A DNA stretch of 64,000 nt from Hygrophila difformis (taxonomy: Eukaryota; Streptophyta; Magnoliopsida; Lamiales; Acanthaceae): NCBI GenBank assembly GCA_030278955.1, contig JAOANR010000013.1:46412191-46476190 (forward strand). The letters are read 5' to 3'. The notes beneath the pieces are model-generated. The model did no database searches. It saw nothing but the letters and a program-made list of their open reading frames with translations, and was not told where the DNA came from. Positions 52,813 through 63,860 of this stretch are shown in pieces; the stretch's first letter is position 1, and the number at the start of each line of letters is the position of its first letter. A program made the translations under genes and the position numbers.

Positions 52813-53405
52813 GGTACATTTTTAACTATTCAATATTATACTCATTTCGAAGATCGTAAAAAGTAGTTTTTAAATATATAATTTATTATTAATTTCGACT
52901 TGTAATTTTTTACTTATTATGGTTTTTGTGAAATAGTTAAAAACGTATCGTTAAAAAACGACTTCTAAACGGTACATTTTTACCTACTCAATATTATACT
53001 CATTTCGAAGATCGTAAAAAGTAGTTTTTAAATATATAATTTATTATTAATTTCGACTTGTAATTTTTTACTTATTATGGTTTTTGTGAAATAGTTAAAA
53101 ACGTATCGTTAAAAAACGACTTCTAAACGGTACATTTTTACCTACTCAATATTATACTCATTTCGAAGATCGTAAAAAGTAGTTTTTAAATATATAATTT
53201 TTTAAAAATTTCGACTTATATTTTTTTTACTTATTATGGTTTTTGTGAAATAGTTAAAAACGTACCGTTAAAAAACGACTTCTAAACGGTACATTTTTAC
53301 CTACTCAATATTATACTCATTTCGAAGATCGTAAAAAGTAGTTTTTAAATATATAATTTTTTTAAATTTTCGACTTATATTTTTTTTCTTATTCTAATTT
53401 TTGTA
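52813..53405. repeat. 158-bp tandem sub-repeat array in right MULE TIR
   Basis: Unit starts (ggtacattttt) at 52813, 52971, 53129 and 53288; the last is partial. Units are nearly identical, suggesting recent amplification. The inverted, more diverged counterpart lies at 49126-49640. Confidence 0.9.
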
Positions 53406-53703
53406 AAAAAGTAAAAAAAAAAAAAAAAAAAAAATAGAAGTCACATCGCGCACTGTTTGGGGGTGCGCGAATCAACCCATTCATAAAACCTAATTATTAC
53501 GGAATTGATGCGATGCGCCCCATTTATTTATTAATTTATTTTTATTTTAGCATTATTATGTGAAAGATCCAATATCATGAGTCAAATGTAAACCCCTTTA
53601 CCGAAAATAAAAGTGTCAAATGTAAAGGGGATGGGTTTGACATTGGATGTTCAAATCTTCCTACTTTTTAACTTTTACGATTGAAAATTTGAATTATTAT
53701 TCG

Positions 53704-53750
<47 letters not shown>

Positions 53751-53752
<2 letters not shown>

Positions 53753-54913
53753 AAAATAGGCCACCAGAAGGAGTCATTTCCACTTTTAGGCCACGATATT
53801 TTGATTTAGGAAAATAGGCCATCAGAAGGATTTCAGCCCTGAATTTAGGTCATTGGGCTGGAATTCGGGCTACGATGGCCTAAAAATGGAAATGACTCCT
53901 TCTGGTGGCCTATTTTAGTTTTTGTCAATTATTTCTTTATTTTATGTAATTAAAATAAATAATACTCATTTTGTGTCATTATTTATGTCCTACTTTCTTT
54001 TCTTGTTCCAATATTTTTATTTCATTTTCATTTTAAAAATAATTAAATATTAATCGACAAACATACCCATCACCTTACATTAATAAATAAATATATTAAA
54101 CTTTCAAATTACCCTTTACCATTAATAATTTCAGTCCACTTCACAATCACATATCAATAAATCACACATAAATAAATAAATTAAAATTGTAAACTCATTA
54201 CAATCATATTATATAAATTTTTAAGTTACTTTTTTAACACTAATAATGTGACGAATCGAGTAATATAAGAAATAAAATAAATATTAATTCAAATATATTA
54301 TAAAATAAGTAAAACAAACACATATTCAAATAAATTATAAATTAAAAAATAAACATATTTTATTATAAGTATCCCAAAATTTTCGGACATGGTACTTTAT
54401 GTAGGGATAATTAGTATTAAATACAAGGATATATTAGGGTTAGAAAATGTAGATTAAGAATTTATATAATGTGGTTGTAATGAAATTATAATTTAAATTT
54501 ATTTATTTATGTGTCATTTACTGATATATGGTTGTAGGTTGGATGAGAATTATTAATGGTAGTGGGTTTGAAAGTTTAATATATTTATTTATTAATGCGA
54601 TATGATGGGTATATTTGGTAATTAATATTTAATTATTTTAAAACGGAAATAAAAAAAATGTTGGAATAAGAAAAAAAAGAAAGTATGACATAAACAATGA
54701 CACATAATGAGTATTATTTATTTTGATTAAATAAAATAAAAAATAATTCAAAAAAACTAAAAGAGGCCACCAGAAGGAGTTATTTCCACTTTTAGGCCAT
54801 TGCAGCCCGAATTCCAGCCCAATGGCCTAAATTCAGGCTCGGAATCCTTCTAATGGCTATTTTCCCTAAATCAAAATATAGTGTAAATCACTCTTTCTGG
54901 TGGCCTATTTTAA
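53751..54913. mobile_element. Foldback element, ~460-bp inverted arms
   Basis: Starts CTAAAATAGGCCACCAGAAG and ends CTTTCTGGTGGCCTATTTTA. Sequence inward from both ends is complementary for roughly 460 bases (left 53751-54215, right 54455-54913) with a spacer near 240 bp. Each arm begins with its own smaller hairpin (ggccaccagaaggagt ... actccttctggtggcc at 53759-53910). No ORF. An ATT microsatellite (53705-53749) abuts the left end. Confidence 0.8.
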
Positions 54914-55017
54914 TTATTACTTCTTATTATTATTATTATTTTAATTTTTTTTTATATGAGTTTTCCTCCTCTTTCCTCGCGGTCAGATTGTCAGAAGAAA
55001 GTGTCGAATGCAAATAC

Positions 55018-56032
55018 AGGCTTAATTATTAAAATAATATAGATAAAATATTCCGTTCATACGAAATCGCCTGTTGAACAGGCGATTGACAAAAATAAAT
55101 ATTTTATTCCCGATCGCCTGTTCAACAGGCGAGTAGATAAAAAAAAATTGGTGAATAGTGCTAATCGCCTGTTGAACAGGCGATTTGCACTATTCATTAT
55201 TATTTTATTCATGAATAGTGCTAATTGCCTGTTCAACAGGCTATTAGCACTATTCACCATTTTTTTTTTTTATTTTATAGTCGTTTGATTCGAGGTATCC
55301 AAGATTCCCACTGTGAATTAAACATGCCTATGTATAGTTTGGGGCATATTTCATGTGGGAATGTTATATTCCCACCGGTGTGGGAATGTTACGGATTTTT
55401 GGTGGGAATGTAGGGAATTACATTCCCACCTAAAAGGCATGTAATCTTAAATCATCACCCCACTTTGCATACTTTTATACCCTCATTTTTATAAGGGTAC
55501 AAAAAAAATTTCCACTGATGTATGTAGCTTTTTTTTTGTTTTTTTACCCTCATTTTTATAAAAGTCAAATTGGTATAAAAATATGTAAAGTGGAGGTAGT
55601 GATTTAAGATTACATGTCTTTCAAGTGGGAATCATATTCACCCAAAATCTTAATATTCCCACATCGTTAGGAATATAACATTCCCACATGAAACATACTC
55701 CGAACCAACATAAGCATGTTTAATTGCCAATGGAAATCTTTGATACTCCGCACCAAATGGCCATAAAAAATAAAAAAAATAAAAATTTGGTGAATAGTGC
55801 TAATAGCCTGTTGAACAGGCTATTAGCACTATTCATGAATAAAATAATTATGAATAGTGCAAATCGCATGTTCAACAGGCGATTAGCACTATTCACAATT
55901 TTTTTTATGTACTCGCCTGTTCAACAGGCGATCAGGAATAAAATATTTATTTTTTCAATCGCCTGTTGAGCATGCGATTTCGTATTATTTTGGGAACGCC
56001 TATTTTATCTGTATTATTTTAATAATTAAGCC
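55018..56032. mobile_element. Foldback element with repeated CGCCTGTTGAACAGGCG hairpins
   Basis: Inverted arms of about 490 bases, starting AGGCTTAATTATTAAAATAA on the left and mirrored at 56010-56032. Each arm carries four copies of a 17-bp near-perfect palindrome CGCCTGTT-G/C-AACAGGCG (left about 55069-55240, right about 55805-55975), separated by gaatagtgc phrases, and a block with repeated gtgggaatgt. The centre is near 55520. Short ORFs here are repeat artefacts. Confidence 0.85.
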
Positions 56033-56593
56033 TGCAAATACACAACATTAGGCTTGTAAATTAAAATCCAAATAAAATTTCCATAGGTGGAGCAGGAAAA
56101 TGAGCTTGGGCGATGATTTTATGTCTTGTCCTCGACAAACGTGGAGTACTTATTGTGTTTTTTTAGTACTTTACTAATTTTTTGTTGACGAACCCCAAAA
56201 ACTATTAATATTAATGTTTATTTATTGGTAGGACCGTAGGAGTAGGACCAAAGTGAAAAGAAATCGTTCACACTGTTGTCGAAGGAATCCAAGTTCCAAT
56301 TATATTCCTGGGCTCGAGAATGTACGGATCATAATTTTGCGTTTCCATAGATATGCTGGATCCACGAAATTCTTATTCGATTGGACAAGTTTAAGACTTT
56401 AAGACAAGATATACTACTATATGATGGATGATGTGTATCTACTAGTATGGGGGCCCCGGGAGTGCATATTGGCATCACAATCTAAGAGAAGCCCAATCAA
56501 AATACCAGACTCAGTCCACGGGTACAGATCAAAAAATGGAAAACATAGGCTGCTGGGCCAACATTCATTTCCTTTTTGTTACTAGTACTATTT
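56033..56593. other. Spacer and TKPR2 3' flank
   Basis: No gene or repeat border recognised. It contains the 3' UTR of the minus-strand TKPR2 gene at its right end. Confidence 0.5.
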
Positions 56594-58152
56594 TTAAAGA
56601 AAACCCTTTTCATGGAAACTTTTGATACAGTCATCAAACATTTGGTCCAATGATTTCAGGGAAGACAGGCCCAGATTTATAATCTTGCTGCAGTCCATGC
56701 TATGTGGATTGTCATCTCCTTTCTGATTGCTACACCTGCAAAAGAGCAGATACCAGCACATCAATTTTACCTGCGAGATTTGCATTTTTGAATCCACAAT
56801 TGACAATAATTCTTTCCATCATAGGAATTAGGAGTAGGATTATTATCAACCAACTTTTTCTCGTATGGATAACAAGGATATTTGGCCTTCAACATCTCTA
56901 TAATCTCTGCCCAATGTGCCACTGAATTTGAGCATATGAGCCTGCCACATGCTTTGCTCTCTTCCATTGCCAGAATGTGTGCATTCACTACATCATCAAT
57001 GTGCACAAAACCAACCCTCGTGTTCGAATACTCCCCTCTTAGGCCTAATAATTAACCAAACATCATCAGTTGATGATTGATCGTGTGTGTGTTGCTCTTA
57101 TCAACCAGAATCCAATTCATCACAAAATAGTAGTGCTTCATATTCTAACCTTTTACGAGAGACAGTATAAGAAGTAGGGTACTAGTTGGTTGGGGTGCAA
57201 GAAGAGGCCCAACAACAAATGAGGGATTCACCACAACAAGATCAATCCCGCTTTCCTCAGCGAACTTCCAGGCTTCCTTTTCTGCCACGGTTTTTGCATA
57301 TGCATACCACAGCTGCAGCAACACAAGATTTTCTCAATGTTATTTTTAATTTACCCGAGGAAGAATGAGAGGTTCATGACACACCAAGTTTCAAATTGTA
57401 ACCAATGTATGTATTGTTTCTGTGGTTACATTGTACTGTCGGCAGTATTCTAGATCACTCCAGTGGAACTCATTCAATGGGGAGTCTTGTCCCACATCGA
57501 ATCTGTAACGAACTGCGGAGCAAGAAGAGGTCAGCACAACTCGTTTCACAGTGGCGCTTGCTTTCTTGCAGGATTTCATCACATTTAGGGTTCCATTTAT
57601 GGTCGGGTCAATCAGATTCTCCTGTGAAATTTGTTGGAATATGACACAGTACACACCACAATACAATTAGGCCGGGCACATGATTGTGTCTGAATTAATT
57701 AATTAGTTAACGTAATTAAGTTGTATTTCCTGTCGTCTGAATTTTGACCAGACAAGACTACTTGCCTTGATATTGTCATTTGACACGAGCACAGGAGCAG
57801 CTGTGTGGAACACTCCATCAACTCCCGCCACAGCCCCGTCGAAACTTCCTTCCTCCATCAAATCGGCTTTCAGAATCCTCAGCCTTTCCCTGGCGCCATT
57901 CAGCTCCCACAAATACCCTACTTTTTCTTGATCCTCTTGAGTAATAATACTCAGCAAGATTATTACAGAACAACTATAATAACCTCGTAGTACTAAAGAA
58001 ATCCCAGGAAATTAAAAAGGATTAAATTGAAATGCATTATATATACCTGGATTGCGCGCCGTAGTCCTGACAGTATGTCCGTTTTCCAACAGGGACTTTA
58101 TCAGGTAAGCTGCAATGAATCCAGTGCCTCCAGTCACACAGTACTCCGGCAT
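56594..58152 (-). CDS. TKPR2: Tetraketide alpha-pyrone reductase, NAD(P)-binding SDR
   Basis: Dihydroflavonol-reductase-like enzyme that reduces the carbonyl of tetraketide alpha-pyrones made by LAP5/LAP6 in the tapetum, a step toward sporopollenin of pollen walls. Six exons (58047-58152, 57766-57935, 57430-57621, 57150-57312, 56855-57035, 56594-56735) give 317 residues. It has the N-terminal cofactor motif [14 protein letters not shown], the conserved [11 protein letters not shown], the catalytic Ser in [12 protein letters not shown], YxxxK within [15 protein letters not shown], and [13 protein letters not shown]. Exon 2 ends in a GC donor (ATCAAG|GCAAGT), a rare but valid GC-AG intron. From memory the Arabidopsis homologue At1g68540 neighbours CRF10, as here. 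Confidence 0.92.
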
Positions 58153-58375
58153 CTTAATTATTACCCCCTTTTACCTTATCAATTTCTGTAACATTGAGGA
58201 GCTTTGGGAATAGAATTTATAACTATATTATGATTATGATGAGAACAAACTATTTGGGAGTTGGGGTTCGCATAGACGCCATGTTTTCGTGATGAATTAA
58301 ATTAAGCGGCGAATTTGGTACGAGTTTGTTGGGTATTTGGAATCCGACTCATAACTTAAATTAATGGCCTGCTCT

Positions 58376-58414
<39 letters not shown>

Positions 58415-58756
58415 GAAAGGCTTTATTTATTCTTTGAAATAGCATTTGCCCCTGATCTTAATTAGCCATGAAACAGAAACACCTCTCCTAATTGAAAGCT
58501 TGTAAAGTGAATGATTTAGAGGTTCTTCAATTTGTCTCTCAACTAGACGCTAACAAATACACGAGTAGCTCCTAATTTCATCCAACTTCTCTAGCAACAG
58601 GTTTAATTTAAAACTAATTTTAAAACTGTATATATGTAGATAAGATGTAAATTTAAATCCCATCTCACCAACACTAATTTAAAATGCTCATTCAAAATTG
58701 AATGAAATAAATATTGTACCTTAAAATGTTGTTAAAGATATGTAAACCGTACTTTT
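58153..58756. other. TKPR2 upstream region
   Basis: Promoter side of TKPR2 with an (AAT)n microsatellite at 58378-58414. No ORF. The last five bases, CTTTT (58752-58756), are the left target-site duplication of the solo LTR. Confidence 0.6.
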
Positions 58757-59701
58757 TGTTAGGTCAACGGGATGCAAGATATACACTTTATGCAAGGGTT
58801 CACTAAACACAATGAACTCTAAACACCAAAATAGATTAATGTAACCAGTTAATAATCAAGCACAGCGGAATAATTAACTTGCATAAGGTAAATCAATGAG
58901 ACACGAAATTGTTGACCCAGTTCGGCCTTCGGCCTACGTCTGGGGATACCAATCCAGGAGTTATTTTACTATGTGTTTCAAGATGGTATACAACCACACA
59001 CACTAGCAAAATAAAGAGAATGACTTCACCATAAACTCCAAGTAGATAGTTGTTGGAACCAGACACTCTCCAAGTTCTAGTATAGGATCTCCACCTATTT
59101 CAACTCCCCAAAGCTCATGCCTTGAGTTTCCCTTGGAGCAGTCCGTGAATCACTTCTCTCGAACAAGATGAAGTTGATCGATGTAGCTTATCTCCTGTGA
59201 AGCCTTTGGACAATCTCCTCAATTAGTTTAATCGACTTGCAATCAATCAAGGAGGAAGTCCAAGGCTTATCGATTTAGCAGCAATAGATAGAATCTAAGA
59301 ACAGGGGGCTGCAAATCGAACGGGGCTTCTCACAAAGTGTTTCCGAAAGCTTAGAGAGAATTCAGAGTGTTTCCAAAGATTGTAAGAGTGAGAAGTTGGC
59401 TTCCATTCCTCTGAAATCTCTTTTAACCAAGAAGCCGCAATTCTGGAACGGTAACCTGCAACTAGTCGTTACTCACGCAGTGTCCGTTACTCACAACGTT
59501 CAAACTCTATCTCACTAATCTGAGGGAGGGTTCCTGCAAAATAAACATTAGAGAATAATCTCCCCAGATTAGGAAAAGAGTCGTTGGGCTGGAGCAAGTC
59601 TTTCAAAATATTCCTCGTCACACAGAAGACTGCCGCTCAGGAGGTTCATCCGAGGAGTTCGATCATCGACTTTGAACTTCCAACAAAACCTTGACTCAAC
59701 A
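58757..59701. mobile_element. Solo LTR
   Basis: 945-bp segment starting TGTTAGGTCAA and ending TTGACTCAACA (imperfect inverted termini, TG...CA). It is flanked on both sides by the pentamer CTTTT (58752-58756 and 59702-59706), a perfect 5-bp target-site duplication. It contains the phrase acccagttcggccttcggc common in plant LTR sequences, and no internal retroelement domain. It most likely arose by LTR-LTR recombination. Confidence 0.85.
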
Positions 59702-59706
59702 CTTTT

Positions 59707-61340
59707 ATTTTTATAAAAAAATTGAGATATATCTTTTACTATAATATATTATGGCACCGTAAAACCTTTTAAAACTTGGTGTTTTCTTATTTTTATTTTA
59801 AAAAAGAAAACTCCAAAGCCTCTTAAAGGTTACTTAACATTTTTCTTTAAATTGTTTTTATTAGTTCGCCCAATTATTCTTTAAATTCTTTTTAGAATAA
59901 TTCTTAAATGTTAGTAAGATGAAAGCCCGCAGGCGAAGGCCAGGGAGGGGTCTGTGACTGTCCTAATTACGGGCCGAAAGTCATATGTAGCCCACAGTAG
60001 AATGAAGAAGGCCTGTCACTTGTGACTGTTCACGCCCTATATACGGCCCAAGATTAGGAAATGGCATTATTTATTTATTTATTTATTCATTTATGCAATA
60101 ATAGTAAATTGATTGGGGAGTGACCCTTCACTCATCTAATCCAAATTAATGGTATTATGTGGTCCAAAATTACATGATTGGTAGTAATTTGGTTGATTGC
60201 TTGATACACTTATTATTAGTATTTACTGTAATAGTGCATTCACTCATTTAAATAATATACGTGGGCCTTGATTGTATAATCTATATATATATATTAAAGC
60301 ATTAGTGAACAACACGTCCTATATTTAATGTGGTGTCTCCATTTCAAATTTTTAATTTTTATAGATTTTTGCATTTTTTAATTAATCAATTTTAGATTTT
60401 CACATTTATTTATTTATCATAGATTTTCAATTTTTGAAATATATGGAATTCCTACAATATTCACTTTTAAAAAGATTTGAAAGATTTGAATTTTAAAATT
60501 TTGCATATCTTATTTTTTCAATATTATTTTGCATTTTTTATTTACTAATTTTAGATTTTTCCATTTATTTATTCATTATAGATGTTAGTCTATCGTGTAC
60601 TTATAAATTCTCACTCTATCATCCAATCTTTTCACTATATATTCACTTTTAAAAAGATTTGAAAGATGAGATTTTGCATTTTTATTTTATCTCTGGAGTT
60701 TATTTATTTGCATTTTTTTATTTTATCTATTTTAGATTTTATTATTTGCATTTTTTATTTTATTTAATTTAAATTTTATTTCTGCATTTTGTATTTATTT
60801 ATAAATTTTTAGTTTTACACCATAGGATTATTATGACGAGATTTTACACTGCAACTAAGAATTATGTTGCATTTATGTTTCAATATGGTGAACATATTGT
60901 AATACCGGTAACTTTGTGTAGGTTTGGTCTCAATTTTGATTATATTTTTTTTTGTATGGTGAATGATGTAATCAAAATGTACATTGCACGTCAGATTAAT
61001 TTATTCATGTTAAAGATATATATTAATGTGTATATGGAAGTTCCAATTTTTAGTTTTAAAAAGATATTTAATTTCCAATTTATATGGCGTTCCCACAATT
61101 TTCAGTTTTTTTAAAAAAATGGAAGTTCAAATGTTAAATGGAATTTGCAATGTATATATGAAATTTATATTATTTAAAGATACATTAATGAATATATAAA
61201 AAATAATTGTATATTGATTAATATATATATGTCATATTTTCACAAAAATATGTCACTTCTCTTAAAAGTAATATACAATTATATAGTCGCGAATAGATCC
61301 ATGAGTAAAAATAAATGAAGAAGGAAATTTTAATTTTTTT
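59707..61340. other. AT-rich spacer, no gene recognised
   Basis: Very AT-rich, with recurring phrases such as ttagattttcacatttatttattta and aaaagatttgaaagat (60350-60800). A 93-codon open frame at 60833-61114 has no family resemblance. It may be the decayed 5' part of the helicase-bearing element to the right. Confidence 0.4.
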
Positions 61341-61348
61341 TTAATCTA

Positions 61349-61613
61349 CTCCTCTCATTATTTCTATCTCAAAACTTTTAGACACGCCGTCCAATACATT
61401 TGTTTAACATTTAATATCTTAAAATGTACTACGTATATAAAAATTATGTAAAATATATATTCTAAAACTACATGATTAGACAAATCTAATTAGACTAAAT
61501 TTGACTATATTTTATCTATATAATTACGATAGCATTAGGTCAAAGTTGATTAATAAACAGTGTTAAAAAGTTAAAATGAGATACTTTGAGTGCGACGGAG
61601 GGAATATTTTTTA
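61349..61613. mobile_element. Stowaway-like MITE
   Basis: About 265 bp between TA dinucleotides, starting CTCCTCTCATT and ending GCGACGGAGGGAA. The interior is like the copies at 43710 and 44048 (gattagacaaatctaa). Confidence 0.75.
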
Positions 61614-61619
61614 AGAAAT

Positions 61620-61876
61620 ACTACATTCGTTTTATAATAAGTGTAACATTAGGAAATGACACAAGATTTAAGCTAAGTTAATAAAATTTATTTAGTTGAA
61701 GTAATTAATAAATAAATAAAATAAGTCACATTTGACTTTATTTCTGTTGAGTTTTATTTTAATGAATATAAAAAATTAATAATTTAAGTATAATTAGTAA
61801 AAAATTATTAACCTTCAACACATTTCAAAAATAGTAATGTAGTAACACTTATTTCCAAACATACAAAAAGGGAAAG
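61620..61876. mobile_element. Second MITE, different family
   Basis: The left end CTACATTCGTTTTATAATAA and the right end, inverted, share ATAAGTGTTAC-type sequence (ggaaataagtgttactac). The borders are approximate. Confidence 0.5.
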
Positions 61877-61929
61877 TGTGACACTTAAAAAACGATGATG
61901 TAATTCATTAATCTATATTTGTTTGAAAA

Positions 61930-63470
61930 TTGTGATTGTGAATTATCAAAGTAAGTTCATATTGAAAGACTAATTGCTGCAAATTCTATAAGCTTGAAAA
62001 TTTTTTCTGGGATACCAGTACTGAATGAAGTTTTAATGTCTGAAACAAATAATCTATTGATACTAGAATAGACATATTATAATAAGGAAGAAATGAAAAA
62101 GGATCATGCTAAGTTATTACCTTTGTTGATTGATGATGAGAATAATGTTTATAATAAAATAATGTATACAGTTGATAGTGATGGGTGTTGATTCATTTTT
62201 CTTTACGTGGTGAAACTGACAAGATATTTATCGATAATTTATCTAGAAATATTATGTTTAGCACTTCATGGTAGATGTAATATTGTGCTGCATGTAGCAT
62301 CCAATGGAATAACACCCTTACTCATTACAAGAGGTAGGACTGCACATTCTAAATTCCGTATTCCACTAGATTGTGACGAGAATTCTACCTGCAAAAAACT
62401 TACAGTTTGTTAGAAAATTATTTAACTTCTCTAGAAAATTATTTAACCTTTTTTCTCATTAAAACAAAGCTCAATATTTGAGATGAAAATTCTTGATTGG
62501 TAGAATAATTATGAGCCTATCTGAATTAACCAAATTCTCCATTCGATTTCACAGGAAAAAATTCCAAAACTATGACTATAAAAAAAAAACAACAACAAAA
62601 AAATAGATGTCAACCTTTAAAGAAGGTTAAACTCTATCTTCAAAAACCAGTTTTTACCCATGTCAGTGATATGTTGCAATATCTCGTGTCACTGTAAAGA
62701 TGGGACGCGAAGTATTAATATGTAATTAAGATGGATTAACTTAAGATACTATAAGAAATGTTATTTATAATGAAAATTGTATATGGAAAAAATGCACAAT
62801 GAATATTTCATGTACGTGATCGTAATTGGTAAAGCTGGTATTATTCTTGAAGATGTACAATTATATGCGACATTTCCAGATGATAATTTTATAAACTCTA
62901 GGAGAGATTCTATAAAGGCAATCACTGATAGTACTTATACAAATATAAACTGCACCACTTCAAATCCAAACATTTTTACTATATATTAACCCCTACCGAT
63001 AAGATTGTTGCTACAATAAATAATTACATCGTAGAACGTATGCCTGCAAATGAAAATGTATATATATAAATATATATCAGTTTTAACAATATTTGTCAAA
63101 ATGATGAAAGCATAGATAATGCCAATGTATTATTTTCACTTGAATATCTAAACACGATCAATGGATTACTGAATCATGAAATATAGTTGAATGAAGGTTC
63201 CAGAGTCATGCTTATTAAGAATATATATCCATCAAATAAATTATATAATGGAAGTAGATTGATAGTAACCAAGATGCGGAACTCCATAGTTGAGGTTAAA
63301 CTAATTTTCGGGAAACCAAGTAGAAAATTCTTTATTGGTGGAATGGTTATGACTGATGAGCCTATTTGATTTAACCAAATTTTTTATTCGATTTGAGATG
63401 AGAAAATTCCCACTCACAGTTGTTTTGCTATGATTATAAATAAAAGTCAATGTTAATCTTGAAAGAATGT
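61930..63470 (+). pseudogene. Helitron/PIF1-like helicase remnant
   Basis: Broken helicase sequence read in several frames. VASNGITPLLITRGRTAHSK at about 62290-62350 is the motif Ia region. AGIILEDVQLYATFPDDNF follows at about 62830-62900. The TPTDKIVATINNYIVERMP stretch is near 62990-63050, and NEGSRVMLIKNIYPSNKLYN then GSRLIVTKMRNSIVE at about 63190-63300. The order matches the helicase half of plant Helitron RepHel proteins (or PIF1-like helicases). Multiple stops and frameshifts and the apparent loss of the Walker A block show it is dead. Confidence 0.75.
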
Positions 63471-63860
63471 CGGATTTTATCTTCCAAAACCAATTTTTAG
63501 ACATGAACAATTATGTTGTAATATTTCGTGTCACTTGCAAGATGTGGCTAAAAGTATTAATATGCAATTTAGAATGATTAACTCAAGATACCACAAGAAT
63601 TGTTGTTTACAATGAAATTATATATGACAGAAAATTTGCGAAATGGATAATGAGGTAGGTGGTGGTAAAGCGGGTATTGATTTTGAAGATGTTCAACTAG
63701 ATGTGACATTTTCGAATGATATTCTTATAAACTATACGGGTGATCCTATAGCAGCAATTTTTTAAAGTACATACACAAATATAAACTGCACCACTTCAAA
63801 TTCAGACTTTTTAAAAAATAGTGTTATACTAGCCTCTATCAACGAGATTTTCACCAATGA
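63400..63860 (+). pseudogene. Second, tandem helicase remnant copy
   Basis: Bases 63429-63840 repeat 62570-62990 at an offset of about 836-860 bp. Both read a motif VI-like CFAMIINKSQ/YLPKPIF region followed by the AGI...EDVQL block and the shared phrase actgcaccacttcaaat. This is a diverged tandem duplication of the helicase 3' part. The copy decays toward the window end. Confidence 0.6.

Larger units (their letters stand above)
49067..53476. mobile_element. Mutator-like element (MULE) with sub-repeated terminal inverted repeats
   Basis: The outer ends are complementary: GATCCGCGCCCCCC...TGACATTTCTTTT at 49065-49110 and, inverted, GATTCGCGCACCCCC...TGACTTCTATTTT at 53430-53473, each backed by a homopolymer (T 49102-49124; A 53407-53433). 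Inside, both arms are built of the same ~158-bp tandem unit in opposite orientation: left unit markers at 49265, 49422 and 49581; right unit starts at 52813, 52971, 53129 and 53288. The element encodes the FAR1-MULE-OTU protein on the minus strand. I could not find a clean 9-bp target-site duplication. Confidence 0.75.

Noticed and set aside
49065..53480. 9-bp target-site duplication for the MULE
   Set aside because: Several border choices were compared by eye and none gave matching flanking nonamers.
55057..55969. Matching ORFs with NSANSLLNRQLALF-like sequence
   Set aside because: They arise from the inverted CGCCTGTTGAACAGGCG hairpins, not from a gene.
60833..61114. 93-codon ORF in AT-rich DNA
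   Set aside because: Composition-driven open frame with no recognisable motif or supporting gene structure.
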